From Candidatus Brocadiaceae bacterium (lineage in GTDB: Bacteria; Planctomycetota; Brocadiia; Brocadiales; Brocadiaceae), in contig JANLHY010000113.1 in assembly GCA_024653795.1 (NCBI GenBank), forward strand, positions 1 to 7,789: a stretch of 7,789 nt of DNA. The letters are read 5' to 3'. Both the position numbers and the translations under genes were made by a program. Below are positions 1 to 5,230 of the stretch, piece by piece. Each line of letters starts with the position of its first letter. The stretch's first letter is position 1. The notes under the pieces were generated by a model. It saw only the letters and a program-made list of their open reading frames with translations, had not been told where the DNA came from and made no database searches.

Positions 1-224
1 GATACATAGAGTGTGGCTCCTCTGCAGTTTGTGCCACCTTCATGTATTGCATAAATCTCGGCGTGCGCCCCTCCAAATACCTGGTGATAGCCTTTCCCAG
101 CAATTTCACTGTCTTTTACAAGCACAGCGCCCACCATGGGATTGGGTTCTACCTTTCCCCTGCCTTTCTCAGCCAGTTCCAGGGCAAGCGCCATATATTT
201 TTCATCAACCTCTGGTGTAGCCAT
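1..224 (-). CDS. ribD: RibD N-terminal part (riboflavin deaminase/reductase), cut by window edge
   Basis: The frame opens at ATG 222-224 and stays open to base 1, giving 74 residues of an unfinished protein. It starts MATPEVDEKYMALALELA and continues with EPNPMVGAVLV, the usual N-terminus of the RibD deaminase domain. HAEIYAI near residues 59-65 carries the zinc-ligand His and the catalytic Glu of the cytidine-deaminase fold. The PCxxxxxxPPC zinc motif and the C-terminal reductase domain lie beyond the edge. Known role of the family: deamination of diaminohydroxyphosphoribosylaminopyrimidine and then reduction of the ribosyl chain in cytosolic riboflavin synthesis. A deaminase-only protein cannot be excluded because the end is missing. 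It follows aroA in the same direction after a 101-bp gap filled by an inverted repeat. I see no Shine-Dalgarno sequence before the ATG; Met11 is a less likely alternative start. Confidence 0.88.
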   Translation of the reverse strand, partial: MATPEVDEKYMALALELAEKGRGKVEPNPMVGAVLVKDSEIAGKGYHQVFGGAHAEIYAIHEGGTNCRGATLYV

Positions 225-240
225 ATGTAAATATTAATTA

Positions 241-319
241 ACCACAAAGTCACAAAGACCACAAAGAAGAAGTTGTTATTACCCAGTACAAACCTCTGTG
301 TCCTTTGTGCCTTTGTGGT
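241..319. repeat. Imperfect inverted repeat of CACAAAG units between aroA and ribD
   Basis: The left arm (241-266) begins ACCACAAAG and holds three CACAAAG units at 8-9 nt spacing. The right arm (294-319) is its reverse complement with 22 of 26 positions matching and ends CTTTGTGGT. A 27-nt spacer separates them. The RNA of either strand could form a long stem-loop. It fills nearly the whole gap between the aroA stop and the ribD start, so it may act in termination or mRNA processing between the two genes. It lacks the T-run of a standard intrinsic terminator. From memory, similar elements are scattered in many environmental genomes. Confidence 0.8.
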
Positions 320-325
320 AAAAAT

Positions 326-1609
326 TCATCTTCGTAACGCTTCTAATCTTTGAAAATAATCGGGAAATGTTTTTGATACACATTCGGGGTATTTTATTTT
401 AATCCCATTTGCACGTAGCCCAATTAATGCAAAACTCATGGCCATACGATGGTCATCATAGGTTTCTATTTCGGCTGGTTTCGGTGTGGAAGGTTCGATC
501 TCGAGGCCATCCTCATATTCAACCGCCGAAATACCCATCCGACGCAGTTCATTTACTACCGCGGCGATGCGGTCTGTCTCCTTTATGCGCATGTTTTTAA
601 CATTTCGGACCCGTGTCTTACCACGGGCGAATACCGCTACAGATGCCAATGTCAGCACCACATCCGGCATATCACCCATATCTACATCAACCCCATGCAG
701 CGAATCCCCCTGTACTTCAATCCAGTTGGCACTTGCAATAACCCCGCAACCCATACTTTTCAAAACGTCTACAAAATGGATATCCCCTTGTAAAGAATCA
801 CTTCCGATACCCATAACCCTAACCTTTCCACCAGTGATGGCGGCAGCGGCAAAGAAATAGGAAGCAGCAGATGCATCTCCCTCAACCTCGTAATGTATCG
901 CCTTATAACTTTGCCCAGATTTTACGAAGAATGTCTCATAGTCTTTGTTTTTCACATCCACGCCAAACTGACGCATCAACGTTATCGTCATATCTACATA
1001 ACGCTTTGATACTAGTTTACCCTTTACTTCTATGGATACATCGTTTTTTGCATAAGGCGCTGTCATGAGCAGGGCGCTAAAATACTGGCTGCTCAAATCC
1101 CCCTTCACAACGGCTGATCCACCTTGTAATCCTATCCCTCGGATTAAAACAGGCGGGCAACCATTATTAAATTTAGACACGACATCAGCCCCAAGCTGTT
1201 TTAAACCGTCTAGTAAATCCTGTATAGGTCTTTGCCTCATACGCTCAATACCGTCAATTTCATAAGCCCCATTACCCAGGGTTAACATGGCCGTTAAAAA
1301 CCTCATGGCAGTTCCTGCATTCCCGATAAACAAATTTGCTTGTTTCGCCGGAATGATTCCGCCTTTGCCGTATATGATAAACCTGTTAGCGCTTTGATCT
1401 TCTTTGATGGGTATCCCTAACGCATTTAAACTGGACGCCATGTATTTAGTGTCATCGCTAAAAAGTGCATTGGTAATCGTGGACTCTCCATCAGCTAATG
1501 CCGCAGTGATAAGCGCACGGTTTGTATAACTCTTCGAACCAGGCACACACACTACGGCATCTATCTTTCCCGTTACAGGTTTTATCTCTATCGCTTTATA
1601 GTTTCCCAT
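326..1609 (-). CDS. aroA: 3-phosphoshikimate 1-carboxyvinyltransferase (EPSP synthase)
   Basis: This 427-residue protein has the normal length for EPSP synthase, the sixth step of the shikimate pathway, which transfers the enolpyruvyl group of PEP to shikimate-3-phosphate. Visible signatures are PGSKSYTNRAL (23-33), GNAGTAMRF (96-104), SSQYFSALLM (173-182), DMPD with the likely catalytic Asp316, RIKETDRI (341-348) and YDDHRMAMSFAL (384-395). The GNAGTAMR form is class I-like, but Phe104 stands where E. coli has Pro101. The start ATG 1607-1609 gives a standard N-terminus; the nearest purine-rich stretch (AGGA) is about 14 nt upstream, too far for a good ribosome site. The stop is TGA directly after the expected C-terminus. 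Upstream lies the repeat-rich gap and downstream ribD in the same direction. The identification is secure. Confidence 0.97.
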   Translation of the reverse strand: MGNYKAIEIKPVTGKIDAVVCVPGSKSYTNRALITAALADGESTITNALFSDDTKYMASSLNALGIPIKEDQSANRFIIYGKGGIIPAKQANLFIGNAGTAMRFLTAMLTLGNGAYEIDGIERMRQRPIQDLLDGLKQLGADVVSKFNNGCPPVLIRGIGLQGGSAVVKGDLSSQYFSALLMTAPYAKNDVSIEVKGKLVSKRYVDMTITLMRQFGVDVKNKDYETFFVKSGQSYKAIHYEVEGDASAASYFFAAAAITGGKVRVMGIGSDSLQGDIHFVDVLKSMGCGVIASANWIEVQGDSLHGVDVDMGDMPDVVLTLASVAVFARGKTRVRNVKNMRIKETDRIAAVVNELRRMGISAVEYEDGLEIEPSTPKPAEIETYDDHRMAMSFALIGLRANGIKIKYPECVSKTFPDYFQRLEALRR

Positions 1610-1704
1610 ATTAATATTTTTAGTCCTATTTAATACCCTTTTGGTAACAGTTCACGTGTATGTGTAAATGGCGCATAACAACCCCCAGAATCCTCCTTTT
1701 TTAC

Positions 1705-1725
1705 GGGGGACTTTAAAAATCCCCC
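1705..1725. repeat. GGGGGA/TCCCCC hairpin
   Basis: GGGGGACTTT and the following AAAAATCCCCC form a stem of about 9-10 bp with one G-T wobble and almost no loop. It abuts the left end of the large nested palindrome and is preceded by a T-run at 1697-1702. It has no T-run after the stem on either strand, so I do not call it a terminator. Confidence 0.55.
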
Positions 1726-1833
1726 TTAGGGATTGACAATAAATAATCTGAACAAGTTTGTTGTCCGATACTTTGAAGAGCAGGCACTTCGACAGGCTCA
1801 GTACAAGCACTGTCAGGGCTAAAGCCCAATTCA

Positions 1834-1861
1834 GACTTCGTCGTGAGCTCAGTCGAACGAT
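1834..1861 (-). repeat. Dispersed repeat, copy A (28 nt, 2-nt deletion variant)
   Basis: Read on the minus strand this matches the 30-nt repeat at 3312-3341 and 6327-6356, except that GAGCGCTC is shortened to GAGCTC. It lies inside the nested palindrome, between the left arm and the central palindrome, and has no partner in the right arm. It therefore looks like an insertion into a formerly symmetric element. Confidence 0.85.
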
Positions 1862-1869
1862 AAGACCGT

Positions 1870-1901
1870 CACTAACCCCAGCCTTAAGGCTGGGGTTAGT
1901 G
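1870..1901. repeat. Perfect 32-bp palindrome inside the nested element
   Basis: Sixteen bases, CACTAACCCCAGCCTT, are followed at once by their exact reverse complement, with no spacer. The centre (1885/1886) is offset from the centre of the outer 18-bp arms (1864/1865) because the left half carries the extra 28-nt repeat. A spacerless palindrome of this length can extrude as a cruciform or fold as a hairpin in single-stranded DNA. Confidence 0.85.
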
Positions 1902-2027
1902 GATACACGTCCTACCGGGGCTTTAGCCCTGATGCTTGTACTGAGCCTGTCGAAGTGGCACAGCAACATGAAGTTGTTCCTGTTATTTATTGTCAATCCC
2001 TTCGTCTTTATCCTCACATATATTTTT

Positions 2028-2062
2028 AAGATTAAAAATAAAATATTCCTATTTTTAATCTT
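2028..2062. repeat. AT-rich 13-bp stem-loop
   Basis: AAGATTAAAAATA (2028-2040) and TATTTTTAATCTT (2050-2062) are exact reverse complements around a 9-nt loop. It lies 28 bp beyond the right end of the nested palindrome and downstream of cbiE. It has only two G-C pairs, so it would be a weak terminator; its function is unknown. Confidence 0.6.
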
Positions 2063-2136
2063 TAGTGGGTATTTGCCATAAGACACTCATTTTTCAATCG
2101 TCCCTATGGGACTTAAATCATCTATCAAACCGAAAA

Positions 2137-2154
2137 CAGGCAATAAATTGCCTG
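2137..2154. repeat. Small CAGGCAA/TTGCCTG hairpin
   Basis: A 7-bp perfect stem surrounds the loop TAAA. Together with the GTCCC-TAT-GGGAC hairpin at 2100-2112, it adds to the run of small repeat-type hairpins 3' of cbiE. Confidence 0.45.
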
Positions 2155-2288
2155 CCTACTATCATTTACTCGTTACGGAGTGCGAAGGGTAAAATAACTA
2201 CACTTTTCCTTCCCTCCCATTAAAAATGTGGGTAAAGATAAGCACAAGGGGAGAGGAAACCTTTACTCTCTTACTCCTGTATTTCTAT

Positions 2289-2318
2289 ATTCGTGCCGAT
2301 TCGTGTCAATTCGCGGCA
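2289..2318. repeat. Three degenerate decamers ATTCGTGCCG
   Basis: Three consecutive 10-nt units, ATTCGTGCCG, ATTCGTGTCA and ATTCGCGGCA, end 10 nt before the cbiE stop codon on the complementary strand. A second period-10 element (TCTGCGTTTA units) sits just beyond the dusB stop at 6355-6370. Both are therefore 3'-flanking. Confidence 0.55.
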
Positions 2319-2328
2319 AAACAGTCAC

Positions 2329-2973
2329 TTACTCCCTTTTTATAATTACCACAATTGCGCCATTTGTTTTTATATTTACTGCTGAGGTTAAATCTGTTTC
2401 CAGGATACGTTCTTTCGGAAGGGAGAGATTTTCACACACAAACATTCGTCTATCTCGAATTCCACCTGCTAATAATTGGCGGGCGATAAAAGCAGGGGTA
2501 TTTTTATGGTCTGTCAGTATTCCAACTTTACAATGCTCTCTAACACTTTTCATGAGTTGTGCGTACTCAGTATCTCTTCCGTGCAGGCTGATAAAGTATG
2601 CATCATCCCAGCTTTCTCCTATGGCAGCAAAGGCAAGCTGTATGCTGCTAATTCCAGGAATAATAATGCAGGATTCACGCCCCAGCTTCTTTATTATCAA
2701 CCTCGAGTAACTAAAGAAGCATGGATCGCCGCTCACCAGCACTACGACTTGTTTAGTAGAACTCCAATCCGCAATCCTATTTACTAAGACACGGTAATTC
2801 TTCTCCAGGACTATTTTTTCGGCATCAACATCTGAAAAAAGTTTTAACAAACGCCGGCTTCCCACAAGGACATCAGCCTTTTTGACGTTATAAAGGGCCT
2901 TGGGAGAAATATACGCCTTTAACCCAGGCCCACAACCCACTATGATGACTTTGTTTTGGTAACGTTCAACCAT
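2329..2973 (-). CDS. cbiE: Cobalt-precorrin-7 C5-methyltransferase CbiE
   Basis: The 214-residue protein has the usual length for stand-alone CbiE and belongs to the SAM-dependent tetrapyrrole methylase fold. Signatures are VGCGPG (12-17), the SAM-site segment VLVSGDPCFFSYS (78-90), PGISSIQLAF (106-115) and SWDDAYFISLHGRD (121-134), the last being strongly CbiE-like. Family role: methylation at C5 in the anaerobic B12 pathway, paired with CbiT, which methylates C15 and decarboxylates. CbiT is often adjacent or fused (CobL), but neither a fused domain nor a neighbouring cbiT is visible here. The start ATG 2971-2973 lies inside the 3' end of cbiD (34-bp overlap) with no Shine-Dalgarno sequence, so translational coupling to cbiD is likely. 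The stop is TAA. Confidence 0.94.
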   Translation of the reverse strand: MVERYQNKVIIVGCGPGLKAYISPKALYNVKKADVLVGSRRLLKLFSDVDAEKIVLEKNYRVLVNRIADWSSTKQVVVLVSGDPCFFSYSRLIIKKLGRESCIIIPGISSIQLAFAAIGESWDDAYFISLHGRDTEYAQLMKSVREHCKVGILTDHKNTPAFIARQLLAGGIRDRRMFVCENLSLPKERILETDLTSAVNIKTNGAIVVIIKRE

Positions 2974-4229
2974 GTCTGAGCGCTAATCGAAATGCCTATA
3001 ATCGAGCCTTTCATATCAAATAAAATCACGCCAACCTCTAAGGTGGGAAACGGCTGTTTGTCCCTATAAAATTCAAGTACCTTAGTTTCTACCTTTTCGG
3101 CAACTTCATCCATTATAGATAAATATTTATACTCTCTTAATAATTCAACAATTCCTTCTATGGTTGAAACCTCTTTTAAATGATTGAGTATTGCATTTGG
3201 TAGTCTTGTTTCGGTCTTCTGACCCCTGACCCCTGACTCCTGCCCCCCATTCTGTACCTTAGTATTACATCCTAAAAACTTCTTTTTTTTGCAAGTTTTG
3301 ACCTCCCCTTCATCGTTCGACTGAGCGCTCACGACGAAGTCCCCTCCTTGCGAAGGAGGGGAAAAAGGGGTGGTTAATTGCTTGCAATAATGCTGCTCTA
3401 TGATATCTATGAGGATATCATTTGCAGGCATTGAGACGGTGCTGTGTGTCTGAAAATCACCCCGTAACAACTTTGCTAATTTCCCGGGATGTCCCGCAAG
3501 TATGATCCTTTTAAAGTTCCTTTGTCCCGCAGCAGTAAGCATAAAGCCAACAAAATTACTTATTTGAATAACCTGGTCTTTCGGGATGTTAAAGAGATTA
3601 AGGATGGAACGTTCACCAAGACTGCCTGGCACCAGCACTACCGTTTCATATCCGATCCCTTTGGCAATATCGAGTCCGCACAATAAAGAGGTTTTGAAGG
3701 CGTCTTCTGACATAGGCCGGACAATGCCTGTAGTTCCTATGATGGAGATACCCCCAATAATACCAAGTTTTGGATTAAACGTCTTTTCCCCCAAAGCCTT
3801 TCCATCTGGCACGGAGATGACGATTTTTAGTCCACAGCCGTTGCCAATGACCTCTTTTACTGCACCTTCAATCATACGCCGTGGTACAGGGTTGATTGCT
3901 GCATGACCGACGGGTACCTGCAATCCTGGCTTTGTCACCCGACCAACGCCTTCACCGCCGTCAATTTCTATTGTTTGTGTAAAAATTCGTTTAATCTTTG
4001 CGTATATATAGCAACCATTGGTTACGTCAGGGTCATCTCCGGCATCCTTTTGTACAGCACACGCTGCCTCATTGGCTGATAGTTGCCTGTGGTGGACTTT
4101 AAGTCTGAGTTTTACACCTGCCGGCGTATTAATCTCTACTTCACCAGGTATATTTCCCGTGAATAACCCAATAGCCGCCGCCTTTGCCGCTGCCGCTGCG
4201 CAACTGCCTGTTGTATAACCAAATCTCAT
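2940..4229 (-). CDS. cbiD: Cobalt-precorrin-5B C1-methyltransferase CbiD, with repeat-derived insert
   Basis: CbiD methylates C1 of cobalt-precorrin-5B in the anaerobic B12 pathway. The N-terminus MRFGYTTGSCAAAAAKAA is diagnostic. GEGVGRVTKPGLQVPVG (92-108), GGISIIGTTGIVRPMS (159-174) and HSTVSMPAND (262-271) follow. The protein is 429 residues, against roughly 360-380 for the family. The excess is a Lys/Gly/Ser-rich stretch at residues 285-343 that matches no CbiD sequence I know and is encoded by dispersed-repeat DNA. On both sides the family sequence resumes cleanly (HYCKQL, then PNAILNHLKEVSTIEGIVELL in two parts around residues 344-364). The gene has its own candidate promoter 119 bp upstream, a weak GAAAG before the ATG, and overlaps cbiE at its 3' end. 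No cobalamin riboswitch is seen in the leader. Confidence 0.95.
   Translation of the reverse strand: MRFGYTTGSCAAAAAKAAAIGLFTGNIPGEVEINTPAGVKLRLKVHHRQLSANEAACAVQKDAGDDPDVTNGCYIYAKIKRIFTQTIEIDGGEGVGRVTKPGLQVPVGHAAINPVPRRMIEGAVKEVIGNGCGLKIVISVPDGKALGEKTFNPKLGIIGGISIIGTTGIVRPMSEDAFKTSLLCGLDIAKGIGYETVVLVPGSLGERSILNLFNIPKDQVIQISNFVGFMLTAAGQRNFKRIILAGHPGKLAKLLRGDFQTHSTVSMPANDILIDIIEQHYCKQLTTPFSPPSQGGDFVVSAQSNDEGEVKTCKKKKFLGCNTKVQNGGQESGVRGQKTETRLPNAILNHLKEVSTIEGIVELLREYKYLSIMDEVAEKVETKVLEFYRDKQPFPTLEVGVILFDMKGSIIGISISAQTWLNVTKTKSS
3219..3246. repeat. Four CTGACCC-type heptads inside cbiD
   Basis: Units CTGACCC, CTGACCC, CTGACTC and CTGCCCC follow one another without gaps. Read in cbiD they encode part of the GGQESGVRGQ segment of the insert. 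The period of 7 is not a multiple of 3, so changes in unit number would usually break the frame. Confidence 0.75.
3312..3341 (+). repeat. Dispersed 30-bp repeat, copy B (inside cbiD)
   Basis: Identical over 30 bases to copy C at 6327-6356, in the same orientation. Its core TGAGCGCTCA is a perfect 10-bp palindrome, flanked by TTCG and CGAA that can extend a hairpin with a bulge. Here it is translated from the opposite strand as the CbiD segment GDFVVSAQSND. Confidence 0.9.
3341..3361. repeat. CCCCTCCTT/AAGGAGGGG hairpin inside cbiD
   Basis: A 9-bp perfect stem closes on the 3-nt loop GCG, directly joined to the 30-bp repeat. In cbiD mRNA it would be a strong hairpin in the coding region. The sequence is of intergenic-repeat type, not typical coding sequence. 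Confidence 0.75.
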
Positions 4230-4347
4230 ATAAAAATTCTTTCAAGACTAACCAGAAAGAGTCTGGAAAATATAATCGCTTTGACAAGAGCAGTAGACTG
4301 TTTAAAATCATAAAATGAAAACTCTTCAGACTTGTTCGGGTTAAATA

Positions 4348-4376
4348 ATTATAAAATAATGTTTGTGTGATAACAA
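4348..4376 (-). promoter_or_regulatory. Candidate sigma-70-type promoter of cbiD
   Basis: On the minus strand TTGTTA (4371-4376) and TATAAT (4348-4353) are 17 bp apart, a perfect -10 and a near-consensus -35. The 5' leader before the cbiD ATG would be about 110 nt. It is back to back with the plus-strand promoter at 4397-4425. Confidence 0.6.
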
Positions 4377-4396
4377 TATAATTCAACCTATTTCTC

Positions 4397-4425
4397 TTGA
4401 CACCCGTAATTTCACACATTATTAT
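4397..4425 (+). promoter_or_regulatory. Candidate sigma-70-type promoter of the small gene pair
   Basis: TTGACA (4397-4402) is a perfect -35 box and TATTAT (4420-4425) a near-consensus -10 box at the ideal 17-bp spacing. Transcription would start near 4432 and run into the GGAGG ribosome site at 4452-4456. This is the best promoter match in the window. Confidence 0.65.
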
Positions 4426-4460
4426 GCTGGCAATAATAAAAATGGAAGATTGGAGGATAT

Positions 4461-4748
4461 GTGGGAATCCCTGAAGAATCTGTAATCATATGGACTGGCT
4501 ATATGAAGTATTGAGCAGAATTAAGGGGATTTGAACTTTCAAAGATTGAAAATATATTGAGGCATTCAGCAGAAAGATACCTTGATACAGCAACCCAACG
4601 CTCAATTGTGGTAGGCAAACATGAAGATATACTGGTTATAATTCCATATGAGAAACATGGAATCGAAGTAACACCAATCACAATTCATGCAACTATACGA
4701 CAACAAATTAATTTCCGACTTAAAACGGGGAGGTTTATATATGGATAA
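4461..4748 (+). pseudogene. Small toxin-like gene (DUF2283 partner) broken by an in-frame TGA
   Basis: The frame starts at GTG 4461, four nt after a GGAGG ribosome site (4452-4456). It reads MGIPEESVIIWTGYMKY, meets TGA at 4512-4514, then continues open for 77 codons to TAA 4746-4748. The downstream part (AELRGFELSKIENILRHS, later IVVGKHEDILVIIPYE and ITIHATIRQQINFRLKTG) looks like a small RelE/BrnT/DUF4258-like protein of the kind found beside DUF2283 genes. From memory, relatives have Arg at the TGA position (MKYR), so one C-to-T change of CGA explains the break. aroA ends in TGA at its expected C-terminus, which argues against general TGA recoding. A shorter product from internal ATG 4557 is possible. 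Toxin activity is inferred only from gene layout. Confidence 0.65.
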
Positions 4749-4992
4749 AACAAAAATGGCATATTTTAAAGACGAAGATATTTTGCATATAGTCATCTCT
4801 GACGAAAGAGAATCAGATAGCATTGAGTTAAGCCCAAATATTACAGCCGAGTTGAATGAAAGTGGTGAATTAATCGGCATAGAGATATTACAGGCGAGTT
4901 CTTTTCTGCGCGATTCTATATTAGAATCATCACAGGCTAAGATATTAAAATTAAAGAAACCGTATAACAAATCAATACAACGGACACGATAA
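4741..4992 (+). CDS. DUF2283 family small protein, antitoxin-like
   Basis: ATG 4741-4743 follows a strong GGGGAGG (4727-4733) at 7-nt spacing, so I prefer it to the upstream ATG 4687 that extends the same frame. The protein has 83 residues and overlaps the preceding broken gene by 8 bp, a typical coupled arrangement. Residues 6-52 (MAYFKDEDILHIVIS, then a short turn, then IELSPNITAELNESGELIGI) show the DUF2283 pattern of short strands ending in a GxxxGIEI-like turn. The biochemical function of the family is unknown to me; neighbouring gene pairs suggest an antitoxin role, which is inference. The last ten residues (YNKSIQRTR) are not family-like: they are encoded by the left half of the attC-like element, so the natural C-terminus probably lay near KILKLKK. 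Confidence 0.8.
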   Translation: MDKTKMAYFKDEDILHIVISDERESDSIELSPNITAELNESGELIGIEILQASSFLRDSILESSQAKILKLKKPYNKSIQRTR

Positions 4993-5021
4993 AACTGTGC
5001 CGCTGATTGCAGGTGTTGTGC
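4962..5021 (+). repeat. attC-like imperfect inverted repeat of 60 bp
   Basis: GTATAAC (4962-4968) and GTTGTGC (5015-5021) are mutually complementary allowing G-T pairs, and resemble the RYYYAAC and GTTRRRY boxes of integron attC sites. Between them CAAT-ACAACGG pairs with CCGCTGATTG with small bulges, as attC stems do. The total length of 60 bp is typical of attC, and its position across the stop codon of the preceding gene has the correct cassette orientation. Each box departs from consensus at its third variable base, and no integron integrase or second attC is visible. It may be a relic or a related dispersed repeat. Confidence 0.45.
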
Positions 5022-5230
5022 ATACGATAATTTAGACTTGGAAAAAAGGAAATATACAAGGGAATTCTTACTTATAGAACTGAAGCGGATATCAAAGTGC
5101 GATTGATGTTTAATCAAACTTCATGGTTCCGGTTGTAAGCCTGAACTCGCCTGAATCAGTTTGGGAACAAGCATTCAGATTTCAAGCAGTAATTCCCGTT
5201 TCTCCGTTTCGCCATCATCACCCTTTCGCC
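5022..5230. other. Gap between the small gene pair and the cbiX-cbiC end
   Basis: I see no gene, RNA gene or terminator here. A degenerate tandem (CCGTTTCT, CCGTTTCG at 5196-5211) sits near the 3' end of cbiX-cbiC. The two transcription units converge in this gap. Confidence 0.5.

Larger units (their letters stand above)
1729..2000. repeat. Nested inverted-repeat element of about 272 bp
   Basis: The ends are perfect 18-bp inverted repeats, GGGATTGACAATAAATAA at 1729-1746 and its complement at 1983-2000. Inside are partly matching GAACAA...GTTG segments. Next come 25-bp perfect arms (1785-1809 and 1933-1957, beginning CACTTCGACAGGCTCAG), which continue into 15-bp perfect arms (1813-1827 and 1918-1932, TCAGGGCTAAAGCCC) after a 3-nt insertion in the left arm. 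A 32-bp perfect palindrome sits near the centre. No transposase frame and no clear target-site duplication are visible. A non-autonomous MITE-like element or a composite of several dispersed repeats both fit. Confidence 0.8.
1610..2328. other. 719-bp gene-free, repeat-rich gap between cbiE and aroA
   Basis: I find no credible gene here. The longest open frames (minus 1652-2086, plus 1758-2081) run through inverted repeats, mirror each other in the arms, have low-complexity translations and match no family I know. The gap holds at least six structured elements listed separately: a G/C hairpin at 1705-1725, a nested palindrome at 1729-2000, an AT-rich hairpin at 2028-2062, small hairpins at 2100-2112 (GTCCC/GGGAC) and 2137-2154, and decamer repeats at 2289-2318. 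It lies directly 3' of cbiE, where cbiT often follows in other genomes, but no methyltransferase motif is visible on either strand. Confidence 0.8.
3201..3377 (-). repeat. Composite repeat insert within the cbiD reading frame
   Basis: About 177 bp (59 codons, residues about 285-343) separates two well-conserved parts of CbiD. It holds, in plus-strand order, four CTGACCC-type heptads (3219-3246), an eight-T run (3283-3290, AAAAAAAA in the gene, coding Lys-Lys), the 30-bp dispersed repeat (3312-3341) and a 9-bp hairpin (3341-3361) followed by an A/G-rich tail. All these parts are of intergenic-repeat type, yet no stop codon occurs in the cbiD frame. Boundaries are estimates from where family-like sequence resumes. 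The region may be an unstructured surface loop. Confidence 0.8.

Noticed and set aside
241..319. CRISPR-like array because of the repeated CACAAAG units
   Set aside because: Units are 7-9 nt with no unique spacers, and the whole is an inverted repeat, not an array.
1705..1725. Intrinsic terminator
   Set aside because: A stable stem is present but no T-run follows it on either strand.
1758..2081. 107-codon open frame on the plus strand in the same gap
   Set aside because: Same palindrome read from the other side, with an AT-rich hydrophobic tail from the 2028-2062 hairpin; no coding signal.
1652..2086. 144-codon open frame on the minus strand in the aroA-cbiE gap
   Set aside because: It runs through the nested inverted repeat, has no family-like sequence or ribosome site, and its repeat-coded part (VLVLSLSKC) is mirrored on the opposite strand as a by-product of the palindrome.
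4252..4346. Second attC-like site upstream of the small pair (GACTAAC near 4246, GTTAAAT at 4340)
   Set aside because: The two boxes are not complementary to each other and no stem joins them.
4230..4347. Possible cobalamin riboswitch in the cbiD leader
   Set aside because: No B12-box-like sequence or the expected long conserved core is seen, and the leader is only about 110 nt. A covariance search would settle it.
5040..5070. Translation KRKYTREF, resembling the start of an IS3 OrfA transposase
   Set aside because: The similarity stops after eight residues, the frame ends soon after, and no further transposase sequence or terminal repeats are visible.
4602..5117. 171-codon minus-strand frame opposite the small gene pair
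   Set aside because: Antisense shadow of the DUF2283 gene and its partner, which have a promoter, ribosome sites and family-like sequence; this frame has none.
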